Below, piece by piece: positions 1 to 8,760 of a stretch of 64,000 nt of DNA. A model generated the notes under the pieces. That model had not been told where the DNA came from. It saw only the letters and a program-made list of their open reading frames with translations, and searched no databases. The stretch is taken from positions 1 to 64,000 of the forward strand of contig JAAXKQ010000004.1 in assembly GCA_025612245.1 (NCBI GenBank), written 5' to 3'. This DNA is from Ignavibacteria bacterium. GTDB taxonomy: Bacteria; Bacteroidota; Ignavibacteria; Ignavibacteriales; SURF-24. Made by a program: the position numbers and the translations under genes. Every line of letters begins with the position of its first letter. The first letter of the stretch is position 1.

Positions 1-129
1 ATTTCCCTGATTGTGTGTTTTGTGTAATGAATATTTAAGATAATTCTCGGTTGTTTTGATGGGATGGTTTTTATGTGTGTGGGGTCATGGTTCAATGATA
101 TATTTATCCAATAGTAAGTAAGATAAAAG

Positions 130-385
130 TCGCTCCTTCCGGAGCTCTGGAATTCAGGGGGGATACCGGTGTTTGCTACAGACAAAACGCTCCTTCCGGA
201 GCTTGGAAGATGCGTGATTATATTGGTTCAGATATCGTTGAGATAGTTGTGGGATTATTCGCCCGGGGGCAGTCTATCCGGAGCTTGGGGGAGGCGTTGT
301 TCTGTTGGTCTGGATTTTATGGGCGGGGGGATTTGGTTACCCCGGGCTAAAGACATGTGGCCCCTTAAAAGGAGCTTGGAAAATG
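130..385. repeat. Cluster of GCTCCTTCCGGAGC-type palindromic repeats
   Basis: Two copies of the palindrome CGCTCCTTCCGGAGCT lie at about 131-146 and 188-203, and related GGAGCTTGG pieces follow near 281 and 371. A 32-bp stretch (261-292) recurs exactly at 23034-23065. A second block (about 330-373, with the core CCCCGGGCTAAAGACATG) recurs with few changes near 23110-23151. The segment therefore looks like a dispersed extragenic repeat rather than a gene. The 80-codon reading frame across it (305-547) has low-complexity composition and runs into the terminator of the neighbouring operon, so I do not call it. Confidence 0.6.
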
Positions 386-486
386 CGTTATGTGAGGTGT
401 TCTGCTTTTTACGTTTTTGAATTAGCGACTACAGGTGATGAACCGGTGCCGGATTGTGTATGCACCGTAGGTGCTTTCCACGGGGC

Positions 487-520
487 GAAAAAAAACTGCC
501 TGAGAAATCTCAGGCAGCTT
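487..520 (-). terminator. Rho-independent terminator of the susCD operon
   Basis: CTGCCTGAGA and TCTCAGGCAG form a nearly perfect hairpin at 496-517. On the minus strand it is followed by a run of Ts (complement of the A run at 487-495). It sits about 30 bp past the susD-like stop codon. Confidence 0.85.
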
Positions 521-550
521 TTAATTATTAAGACATTGCTTCAGTAAATT

Positions 551-1837
551 TTACATCCCTAAATTCAGGCCTGCCGGCTGAGGCGGGCAGTTAGGATTTG
601 TATCTACTTCAGTATAAGGATAAGCCAGCCATTCATGTGCAAGCTGAGTATTCCTTTGCAGGTTAACGATGTCGATATTGTCGTTCTTGAATCTCCTTAA
701 GTCCTCAAAGTGCTGAGCCATAAGGTAGCATTCGTAGTATCTTTGAATGAATATCTGCTTTAAGATTTCACTGCCTGAATATTCGCCTAATCCGGCAGCT
801 CTTCTTACATTGTTTACTTCTATGAGTGCAGCCGGAGCATTTCCGCTTCTGGCGGAGGCTTCAGCCTTAATAAGAGCCATTTCGTTCAAAGTATAGATTT
901 TATACGGTGTCGTACGGGCATTATACTTAATAATATAGTAAGCGCTATCGCTACCGAAGTAACCCTTCTTTGAATTAAGGTCAACTGTGGCCGGGATTCT
1001 GTTATCACCCGGTTCGGCTCCTTCCACCCAGCCAGCCAATGCGGCAGAGAATAAAGAACTGGTATAGTTAACAAAAAGTGGATTAGGGATAGCATCAGTA
1101 TAAGTATACTGAGATTCGGCAGTAACCTTGGAAGCTGCTGAGATTGCGTTTGCGTAATCGCCCTTCATGAGATAGACGCGGGCCTTGTAAGCCTGGACGG
1201 TGCTCGGCAGGTCCCAGGAGGTACCGATGATCTTACCGATGAACTCTTTCTGGTCTATTCCGCCCGCAAGGTTAGCCTCGGCGTCGTTGAGCAGGTTAAC
1301 GCATTCATTAATGACAGCGTCCCTGTTAACAAAAGTAGGGTGCTGTGTGTTAATGTTGATTGGGATATTTTCCCAGTGTGTAATGAGGTTGTAGAGAGCA
1401 ATTACCTTACCGACTTCGGCAAAAGCGGTGATATTCTTTTTCAGAGTGGCATCCATTCCGATGGAGCCGATGCTATTGAGAATATCGCTTGCGCTCTTAA
1501 CAATCTGGAACTGGACAGACCAAACCGTTACCATGTATTCGTTTGATTTATCGAGTTCGCTTCTTTTTGAGGCATCGGGGTATCTTCTGATGGACTGATA
1601 GCCCACGTAAGCAATAATAGGACTGGTTTCTCCGGAGGCCGCGCCCGAGACGGTATTAAAATCGCCGATGGACTGGGACAATCTGGCCTGCATTCCGATG
1701 GCAGTCATTCTTATACCGTCGTAGGTTTTTATGTCCTCATTAGTCGGAGAGTTAGGGTTTGGTTCATTAAGATTGCAGCCATAATTCCAGAAACCCAGAG
1801 TAACAAAGATAAGCAATGCTAAGATTTTATTTTTCAT
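551..1837 (-). CDS. SusD/RagB-family outer-membrane lipoprotein
   Basis: This is a predicted nutrient-binding lipoprotein that would cap the TonB-dependent transporter encoded just upstream. The first 21 residues form a signal peptide ending in a lipobox-like NYGC, so the mature protein should be lipid-anchored at the cell surface. At 428 residues it is at the short end for SusD. The helix-rich body contains AYKARVYLMKGDYANAISAA (a TPR-like helical pair), and the C-terminal part with FEDLRRFKND and an AYP-type ending is typical of the family. The gene starts 26 bp after the SusC-like stop, so the two are co-transcribed, and a strong terminator follows. The substrate cannot be read from sequence; SusD relatives bind glycans or peptides. 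Confidence 0.9.
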   Translation of the reverse strand: MKNKILALLIFVTLGFWNYGCNLNEPNPNSPTNEDIKTYDGIRMTAIGMQARLSQSIGDFNTVSGAASGETSPIIAYVGYQSIRRYPDASKRSELDKSNEYMVTVWSVQFQIVKSASDILNSIGSIGMDATLKKNITAFAEVGKVIALYNLITHWENIPININTQHPTFVNRDAVINECVNLLNDAEANLAGGIDQKEFIGKIIGTSWDLPSTVQAYKARVYLMKGDYANAISAASKVTAESQYTYTDAIPNPLFVNYTSSLFSAALAGWVEGAEPGDNRIPATVDLNSKKGYFGSDSAYYIIKYNARTTPYKIYTLNEMALIKAEASARSGNAPAALIEVNNVRRAAGLGEYSGSEILKQIFIQRYYECYLMAQHFEDLRRFKNDNIDIVNLQRNTQLAHEWLAYPYTEVDTNPNCPPQPAGLNLGM

Positions 1838-1863
1838 AGTTTAATTTTTCCTCTAATAATTTC

Positions 1864-4788
1864 TTATAAATTCAATGTAAGGCCGAAAATTATGCTGCGC
1901 GGGATCGGGCATGTAGCAAAATCGAATCCTCTGATGTATGCAGATTGTCCGGCGGCGTTAGTTTCAGGGTCGTAACCCGAATAATTAGTAAATGTAAACA
2001 GGTTTCTTCCTGTAAGGCTTACTTGAATATTATTCAATCCGACAGAGCGGATAGCTTCATTTCTCAATGTATAGGAAATTGAAACTTCTCTTAATTTTAC
2101 AAAGCTTGCATCGGAGACGAATTCGCCGAGAGCGCTGTTAACTCTTACGTTATAACCCCACGGGAGTTCGCCGGTATATTCTTTTGCAAAGTCGGGTGAA
2201 TTAGGATATGATGCACTCTTTAAGTTTCTTGAATTCCAGTCGAGTACCTTGAAATCCCACTGAGCATCAAACATAACGCGCATTGAGAGATTGCTCCACA
2301 AGGTAAAATCGTTTGTAAAGGACCACATAAGCTTCGGGTTCGGGTCGCCAAGATATTCCTTATAGGTTTTTCTTGTCGGGAGGCCGTTAGCGTCGAGCTT
2401 ATTATAGTCGATTTTATAGGTATAGAAAGTAGAAGGAGCCTTACCTTCCTCGAGGACAGTCTGATACCAGCTGATGACAACCTGTTTGCCGGCATAGAGT
2501 TTATCGACGATAGGGTTATTTGTAGAAACGGAAATTGTAGAAGACCAGTTAAAAGACGGCATCTGGAAGTTAACCGTTCTTAAGAGGAGTTCGATACCCT
2601 TATTGGAAAGGATTCCAACGTTCTGGAACTGGCTTGTAAAGCCTGTAGAAGCATCAACAGGGGCCTGCATGATGAGGTCCTCAACTTTCTTGTTGAAGTA
2701 AGTGAATTCCAGGCCTATTCTGCCGTTGAGCAGTTCAAAGTCGGTACCGAGTTCCCATTCTTTCATTCTTTCAGGTTTCAGGTTATCGTTGCCCAGAATC
2801 AAGCTGTTAATGAGGCCGAGTTTGCCGTTATAGGAAACCTGGGTATAGTTAGAAAGCCTACCGAAGCTTGAAGCAGGCTGACCGCCGGAGAAACCGAAAG
2901 CGCCCCTGACCTTAAAGTAGCTGATATAGTTAGCGAGGTTTTCTTTCCAGAAATCGTTTTCAGATACGATATAAGATGCGCTGTATTTCGGGAATATCTG
3001 CCATCTCTGGTCGGCGCCGAAAGTAGAAGATGCATCGGCTCTTAAAGAACCGGTCAGATAGAGCAGGTTATCGTAGTTGAGAGTTTCCTGGAAGTAGTAG
3101 CCCAGAGTTTTCCTGACGTCTTTAGATTCAGAGACGGCGTCGTAAGCAGCGCTACCGTTAAGCAGTTCTACAAAAGGAGTTAAATCCTGGGTCTGTGAAG
3201 AAACGAGATCACTTTCCATCTGGAAGTATTCTGTACCGACGGCAGAGGTGGATTTAATCTTTGAAGTCAGGCTGGTATTATAGGTAACGTCGATATTAGA
3301 GTTAATGCTCTGGCTTTGTTTTGTTGCATCCTGGGAGAAGCCGTTAGGATACATTGTTTGAGAGGAGATGCGGGGTATATAGTATTTGTCGTTCTGTGAA
3401 TACCCGTCAAATCCCAAGCGGTACTGGATTGAGAGTCCCTGCAGGGGTGTAGCGTCCAGTTTCAGTCCGCCGACGAATCTGTTGATTTCCTCGGGAGATT
3501 TCCAGTTGTTGATGATGTCTAGCGGGTTAGCTCTGTTAGCCGGGTTAAAGCCTGCCAGAGGATAAATGCCGTTTGCATCGGGGTATGAATTATAGGTATT
3601 CGGGAGGTTAGTAACCGCAGTTAGCACGCCGAATCCGTTATCATAAGCGCCGCCGTTAGCGACGATATTGTTAAGAGAGTGGATATAGTTAGTACTGACA
3701 GAAGCACTAAGCCAGTCGTTAAAGATCCTGTCTATGTTCACTCTGAAGCTTTTCTTGTCGTATCTCTGAGATTTGATGATACCTTCCTGGTTATTCCATG
3801 AACCTGAGAGGAAGTATTTAGTTGTCTGATCGCCGCCGGATAAAGACAGGCTTGTAGTAGCCCTGGGAGCGATCTGGAAGATTTCATCCTGATAGTCGTA
3901 CCTTGTAACCGGAGTTAAAGGTGCATCTTTAGAAGTTTTAGTATAAGGATAGGTGATCATATCGAGTTTTTTGACCACCTGGTCGAATCCGTAAGTAGTA
4001 TTGAGGCGGACCTTCATTTGTCCGGACTGACCGCGTTTTGTAAAGATCTGAACGACGCCGTTATTGGCGCGTGATCCATAGAGTGCAGCGGCAGCAGCGC
4101 CTTTAACCACCTCAATTCTTTCGATATCTTCGGGGTCGAAGTCGGCGATACGGTTAGTAGCGTTACCGCCCATATCTATAAGGGCGCTGGCGCTGTTATC
4201 GACAATAACGCCATCGACGATATAAAGCGGGTCGGAAGTACCTGAATAAAGTGTAGAAAGGCCGCGTAACCTGACGGAAGTACCGCCGCCGGGGTTACCT
4301 GAGTTTACCTGCACCATAGCGCCGGGGATCTTACCGGTTAAAGCCGCATCGATCTGAGCGGTACCGATATTTTCGAGTTCTTTTGATTGCAGTGTACTGA
4401 TGCTGTTGCCGAGACTTTTCTTTTCAACTGCTTCGGCGTTTCCGGTAATTACGACCTGGTCGAGCAGTAAGATGTCTTCTTCGAGAGTAAAGTCAAGAGT
4501 AACTTTTCCTGTTTGGGAAGGTAAAGTTTCTCTTTTGGTTTTATAGCCGACGAATTTTACTTCGACTGAGTTAGCGTTAGCGGGAAGTTTTTTTACTTCA
4601 AAACTGTACTCGCCCTGTGCATTTGTACTGGAACCATAAGTAGTTCCGGGAACTATTACAACTGCACCAATAATAGGGTTCGTTTGTTTGTCGGTAACCT
4701 TACCCTGGATAGTTACCTGGGCACTTAGGGAAGCGGTCCAGGTAAGAACCAATGCCAGCATGGACAAAAATATAATTTTTCTCCTCAT
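1864..4788 (-). CDS. SusC/RagA-family TonB-linked outer-membrane transporter
   Basis: This is an outer-membrane beta-barrel importer of 974 residues, a normal SusC length. A signal peptide (about 1-23, ending SLSAQ) is followed by a CarboxypepD_reg-like beta-sandwich (about 25-110, ITGxV-type start QVTIQGKVTDKQTNPIIGA). The TonB plug (about 115-235) contains the SusC hallmarks VRLRGLSTL, PLYIVDGV and IERIEVVKGAAAAALYGSRA. The rest is barrel and ends in the aromatic-rich strand FGLTLNL. It is first in an operon with the SusD-like gene. A GGAG motif lies eight bases before the ATG. The pair would import an oligomeric nutrient using TonB/ExbBD energy. Confidence 0.93.
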   Translation of the reverse strand: MRRKIIFLSMLALVLTWTASLSAQVTIQGKVTDKQTNPIIGAVVIVPGTTYGSSTNAQGEYSFEVKKLPANANSVEVKFVGYKTKRETLPSQTGKVTLDFTLEEDILLLDQVVITGNAEAVEKKSLGNSISTLQSKELENIGTAQIDAALTGKIPGAMVQVNSGNPGGGTSVRLRGLSTLYSGTSDPLYIVDGVIVDNSASALIDMGGNATNRIADFDPEDIERIEVVKGAAAAALYGSRANNGVVQIFTKRGQSGQMKVRLNTTYGFDQVVKKLDMITYPYTKTSKDAPLTPVTRYDYQDEIFQIAPRATTSLSLSGGDQTTKYFLSGSWNNQEGIIKSQRYDKKSFRVNIDRIFNDWLSASVSTNYIHSLNNIVANGGAYDNGFGVLTAVTNLPNTYNSYPDANGIYPLAGFNPANRANPLDIINNWKSPEEINRFVGGLKLDATPLQGLSIQYRLGFDGYSQNDKYYIPRISSQTMYPNGFSQDATKQSQSINSNIDVTYNTSLTSKIKSTSAVGTEYFQMESDLVSSQTQDLTPFVELLNGSAAYDAVSESKDVRKTLGYYFQETLNYDNLLYLTGSLRADASSTFGADQRWQIFPKYSASYIVSENDFWKENLANYISYFKVRGAFGFSGGQPASSFGRLSNYTQVSYNGKLGLINSLILGNDNLKPERMKEWELGTDFELLNGRIGLEFTYFNKKVEDLIMQAPVDASTGFTSQFQNVGILSNKGIELLLRTVNFQMPSFNWSSTISVSTNNPIVDKLYAGKQVVISWYQTVLEEGKAPSTFYTYKIDYNKLDANGLPTRKTYKEYLGDPNPKLMWSFTNDFTLWSNLSMRVMFDAQWDFKVLDWNSRNLKSASYPNSPDFAKEYTGELPWGYNVRVNSALGEFVSDASFVKLREVSISYTLRNEAIRSVGLNNIQVSLTGRNLFTFTNYSGYDPETNAAGQSAYIRGFDFATCPIPRSIIFGLTLNL

Positions 4789-5349
4789 TCACGACTCCAT
4801 TTGTTTTATTTTGGTTTTTATTGTATTGCATTTGTCCTGACGGAAACTTTTGGTATCCGCCGCAGACATAATTAGAACACGAAGTTATCATTAATTCTTT
4901 AGAGCAATAAATTCATGAAGTTCAGCTGCAGAATTGGAAAGAACTAATAAGTAAGCCTGAATACAGGGGCATAAATCAGTGAAGGAAACGCATTTGTTCT
5001 TCCGATTATGCCATCATTACTAAATATTTCGTATATAAAACTATTTTACGAGCGTAAACAAAATAGAGATATTCTTTTTGTAATTCAAAGCTTTTGAGAT
5101 AAAATTGTGCGATATTTACAGAAAATTTTTGCTTTTATGGAGGCTAAGATATTACTTCCTGATTAATATTTCCCACGCGGGAATATTGTTATTTAGCCTG
5201 TAAGCCGGCAAACTAATGCCGAGGGAGTAAAAAAATGAGATTTTGGCAGAAAAAGTGAAAAATTTTTCCGAAAACGCTGCGTGTCACCATATATATATAA
5301 AGAGACAAAACTTTTAGTGGAAATATTCTTAATTATTGAGGCAAATTGA
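4789..5349. promoter_or_regulatory. Divergent intergenic region with a palindrome at 5165-5187
   Basis: This 561-bp AT-rich spacer separates the divergent susC-like gene and the secreted-protein gene, so it should hold both promoters. The clearest element is an inverted repeat, AATATTTCCC-ACGC-GGGAATATT (5165-5187), with 9-bp arms and one bulged base. That could be an operator. It is not followed by a T run. I could not assign -35/-10 boxes with confidence, and I see no gene here. Confidence 0.35.
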
Positions 5350-7395
5350 ATGTCAAAACTATTGAAACTCACTTTCCTGCTGTTTTTAATAATTCCGGCA
5401 GAGATATTTTCCCAAATAAGTACGCCATACCTTCCCGTAATGACGCTGGACGTTGGGAACATACAGCTTAAGATGGATGCCAGGATGGGAGACGGCGGTC
5501 TGCAGACCCTGTTTAGTTATAATATTGATGCCACTGCATCGGCAAAAGAGCTGATGAACTGGCCAAGGGATGAATGGGCGTCCAACATGCTCTGCCAGAT
5601 ATTCAACCCGATAAGCCTTGACGAAAAGGTTGGAATAGTTAATCAGAACGGAGCCAGGATGACGTCGTGTTTGAAAGGGAGTCAGCTGGTCAACAATGGA
5701 ATAACGGATTGGGCCGAAGAGACCCGGCGCTACCGTCCGCCCATAGTAAAAGTTGACGGGGTTGTAGTAAGCAAGCCATATACCTGGAAAGTTGATCCGG
5801 GATTAAAGTCGGATATAAAGCTTGAGTTTGAAGACGTTCTGCCGCAGTTTGGCATAAGGAGCCACGTGGAAATATATGCATTCAGCAATCCATATTTTTC
5901 TGATTTTTTCATTTGGAAAGCGACTCATAAGTTTACGGGTGAAATTACCACGTCGCTAGATACGGCAAACTATGCGGTCAGAATTCCAGATCAGACGATC
6001 AGGTTCTGGTGGCCGATTGCCTTCAGTTTCGATCCTTCCAAGGCAGGCGTGATGGCCAACACGGGGAGCTATGGATATGAAGGCGACGATGACAGGGACT
6101 CCTGGTTTAGCAGGAAATCCGAATTGGTAACGGACAGGACGAGGGATTCTCTTTATGTAGCCTACTACTATGATGGGGATGATCCTCAGGTTCCAGGTGA
6201 TGACACAGGCGATCCGGATAAGTCGACGGGTTATTTACATTCAACCCAGGTTCCGGGTTACGCGCTTTTATATGCAGACAAGTCGGCCACAGAAAAAGTT
6301 GATTCAAAGGTTCAGCCCTATGCGATGTCGCACGCCGGCATTGTGGAGGATTTCTGGAGTGATACAAAGTTTCCGAGGATACAGCAGAAATACCGTGGCG
6401 ACTATTTATTAGGCCGTTTTCCGGGTGAGCAGAACTATGAAAAGGGGCCAATGCGTTTTATTGTAACCGGTCCATACGAGCTCACAAAAGACGCATCGCA
6501 GAACAGGTATGATTCTCTCACATTTGTTTATGCAGTTGGCGCAGGAAGCATTGGATACAATGCAGCCGATTCGATAGGCAGGCTCTGGTTCAATAAAAAG
6601 ATTACGGATAGTGAGAAAAAGAATTGGGTAATGAAAGGTGTAGATTCGCTCTGGAAAGTAATGGACAGGGCGAACTGGGCGTGGGAGCGTATGAGCAGTA
6701 ACCAATCCATACCAACTCCTCCTCCGCCTCCGGATGTTGAAATTATCACTGGCAGCAAATCCATAACGGTAAAGTGGAGTTACCCCGAGCAAGGGTACTT
6801 TAATGATGCGGAAACGGGAAAAGACGACTGGAATGCATGGCGTGTATACAGGAAAAAGGGAGCCATGCTAACAGGAGATCCATTGGATAAGGGAAGCGGT
6901 GAAAAATGGGAGGTTGTATTTGAAACGAGCGACAGGAATACGCTGAGTTATGAGGATACGGCAATAGTGAAGCAGGAGAAGTATTTTTATGCTGTTACGG
7001 CTTTGGATGACGGGACACAGAATTCGACGGGACTTTTTACGGGCAGAAGGCTGGAAAGCTCAAGGTTTGCCAATATGACTGATTATCCGGCGATAGTTAC
7101 GGGGGTAGAGGGCAGGAGCAACAATTTAGGCTTCAGTTATGCGCTGGGGCAGAATTATCCGAACCCATTTAACCCGTCAACCACGATCAGCTATACGATA
7201 TCGAAGGGGTCTTTTGTTGAATTGAAGATATACGATATGCTGGGGCGTGAAGTAACGACGCTGGTAAATAAAGAACAAAATGCAGGGGAATACAAGGTTA
7301 ACTTTAATGCATCCGGGCTGCCCTCGGGAGTGTACATTTACAGCATTCGTGCAGGGGAGTTCAGGGATTCTAAAAAGCTGGCTCTTATGAAGTAA
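5350..7395 (+). CDS. Large secreted protein with FN3-like domain and T9SS C-terminal sorting domain
   Basis: This is a 681-residue exported protein of unknown function. Residues 1-21 form a signal peptide (MSKLLKLTFLLFLIIPAEIF). The bulk (about 25-450) is a beta-rich region I do not recognise, with many Asp/Trp/Tyr residues. A proline-rich linker near 455 (TPPPPPDVEII) leads into a fibronectin type III-like domain (about 456-560). The last 80 or so residues are a type IX secretion sorting domain: QNYPNPFNPSTTISYTI, then IYDMLGREVTTL and a terminal SGVYIYSIRAG...KKLALMK. It is predicted to cross the outer membrane by T9SS and be released or surface-anchored. It is a single-gene unit ended by a strong terminator. 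Confidence 0.85.
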   Translation: MSKLLKLTFLLFLIIPAEIFSQISTPYLPVMTLDVGNIQLKMDARMGDGGLQTLFSYNIDATASAKELMNWPRDEWASNMLCQIFNPISLDEKVGIVNQNGARMTSCLKGSQLVNNGITDWAEETRRYRPPIVKVDGVVVSKPYTWKVDPGLKSDIKLEFEDVLPQFGIRSHVEIYAFSNPYFSDFFIWKATHKFTGEITTSLDTANYAVRIPDQTIRFWWPIAFSFDPSKAGVMANTGSYGYEGDDDRDSWFSRKSELVTDRTRDSLYVAYYYDGDDPQVPGDDTGDPDKSTGYLHSTQVPGYALLYADKSATEKVDSKVQPYAMSHAGIVEDFWSDTKFPRIQQKYRGDYLLGRFPGEQNYEKGPMRFIVTGPYELTKDASQNRYDSLTFVYAVGAGSIGYNAADSIGRLWFNKKITDSEKKNWVMKGVDSLWKVMDRANWAWERMSSNQSIPTPPPPPDVEIITGSKSITVKWSYPEQGYFNDAETGKDDWNAWRVYRKKGAMLTGDPLDKGSGEKWEVVFETSDRNTLSYEDTAIVKQEKYFYAVTALDDGTQNSTGLFTGRRLESSRFANMTDYPAIVTGVEGRSNNLGFSYALGQNYPNPFNPSTTISYTISKGSFVELKIYDMLGREVTTLVNKEQNAGEYKVNFNASGLPSGVYIYSIRAGEFRDSKKLALMK

Positions 7396-7457
7396 TTTAT
7401 GAAGAGAGCCGGCAATTTGGATAGAGCAGTTGCTTTATAAAATGGTATTTTACGCAG

Positions 7458-7500
7458 AAAGAGAGACTTCAGGGTTGCAACTAAAGTCTCTCTTTTTTTG
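7458..7500 (+). terminator. Rho-independent terminator after the secreted-protein gene
   Basis: AAGAGAGACTT and AAGTCTCTCTT form an 11-bp perfect stem around 7459-7493, followed by a T run to 7499. It lies about 65 bp beyond the stop codon. Confidence 0.88.
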
Positions 7501-7549
7501 AACGTTTACGTTAAGTGCCGGGCCAGGGGAAAAATTAATATTGAGGCTG

Positions 7550-8110
7550 TTACTTAATTTCGGACTTAACTAATTTTGTATATTCGTATGCAAATCCATT
7601 TAAGAATGAATATGTCATTCCAACTCCTTTCTGATAGGTAACACCATATCCGTTATCTATTAACTGTGGAATAGATTCAAAAGCCATGATATCACCGTTC
7701 TTTTTAGAAACCTTAAGGTCCTTCTCCCAATAGGCCTTATCATTCAGATTTAAGGAAAAGTCGGCAATAATATTTTCTCCTTTTCCCATATGGGCAAACA
7801 ATATTTTGTCGCTCATTCTTAAAAATGCCGTATCTTTAATGCCGGAGGCTAGTTGAGTTGAGACAACCTCATAATAAGTTTTATTATCGATAGATTTCTG
7901 TCCGGTTACCTCCCTGACGACATTAATGGAAGATGTATCGGAAATTCCGTTAGTGTGATAGTACCATTTGTTACCCACTGCCAGTGGAAAATACTCTGAA
8001 GAAGCAGGAGCCGGTTCATTTGGGGATTTGCAGCCGGTTAAAAAAGAAAGAAAAAGAAGGATACACAGAGCAGAATATTTTATCAGATTAAAGATACCCG
8101 TTTTCCCCAT
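7550..8110 (-). CDS. Small lipoprotein, paralogue A
   Basis: This is a 186-residue predicted lipoprotein with a signal peptide and lipobox (FLSFLTGCKSPNEP, Cys about 27). The mature part begins EYFPLAVGNKWYY, a motif seen in many FCB-group lipoproteins of unknown function, and is otherwise beta-rich. A paralogue lies 3.6 kb away at 11114-11677. The two are identical over the first 40 or so residues and the upstream DNA, and conserved again around AYWE and the C-terminal LVKSEIK, but divergent between. The chemoreceptor gene lies between them on the other strand. The function is unknown. The pattern suggests recent duplication or gene conversion of the 5' half with diversification of the exposed part. 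Confidence 0.75.
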   Translation of the reverse strand: MGKTGIFNLIKYSALCILLFLSFLTGCKSPNEPAPASSEYFPLAVGNKWYYHTNGISDTSSINVVREVTGQKSIDNKTYYEVVSTQLASGIKDTAFLRMSDKILFAHMGKGENIIADFSLNLNDKAYWEKDLKVSKKNGDIMAFESIPQLIDNGYGVTYQKGVGMTYSFLNGFAYEYTKLVKSEIK

Positions 8111-8363
8111 AGTTTAAGAAGTCCTTATTGTAATTAAAGAATGTTTATATAGAGTATAAAGTTTTGCCTGAAGTATACGCTGCCCCGGTTTAATAAAATG
8201 TTACCACTACATCGCCAGAAACCTTAGCCGGAACCATACTGAAAAGGTGCTCCTTACTGTAAATAATTATAACTCTGCCGCTGACTGTCAAGAACCGCCG
8301 AAACAATTCGGCTGTCCCGTGTGACTTTTGCAACTTTAATAATTAGAGTTTAAAAAGTCAATA
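7980..8363. repeat. 384-bp perfect direct repeat, copy 1
   Basis: This segment is identical, base for base as I read it, to 11547-11930 (constant offset 3567). It covers the 5' coding part of lipoprotein A (signal peptide to the GNKWYY region) plus about 250 bp upstream, including the presumed promoter and a small hairpin (GCCGAAACAATTCGGC, about 8297-8312). Sequence beyond both edges differs between the copies. Confidence 0.95.
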
Positions 8364-8760
8364 GTGGTCCTTTTTTAATTCTTGCCTGATCCGAAAATGA
8401 TTTGCCTTTGCGCCTGCCATCCATGTGACATCCGTTTCTGTCCCATACCTTTGCGGACGTAATATTCCAGAATGTTTAATGAATAAATTCATGGTAGATA
8501 ATATGTTAAATTAGTATGAGTGTTTAATGTTAGCTATAAACGCGTTATCCCGCTAGGAGCGATAAAGTATTTTAATTTTGTAACGATGATTAATAATTAG
8601 TTCTAAAATTTATGTGGATTTGATTTTCCTTTAAACTATTCAGGCTACTACTAAGTTTACAATAGTTCTGAATAAGAATTATTGCAGGTCAATTATAGGC
8701 TTCATATAACTTTGGGAAACAGTTATCAATCATTTTTTAATATTAGTGGGATAAAATTAA
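8364..8760. other. Intergenic region upstream of the chemoreceptor gene
   Basis: This 397-bp AT-rich spacer should carry the promoter of the chemoreceptor gene. I see no gene, no strong hairpin and no clear sigma-54 or sigma-28 site in it. Confidence 0.4.

Noticed and set aside
305-547. 80-codon plus-strand frame before the susCD terminator
   Set aside because: It covers dispersed repeats and the terminator hairpin, and has no ribosome site or protein-like composition.
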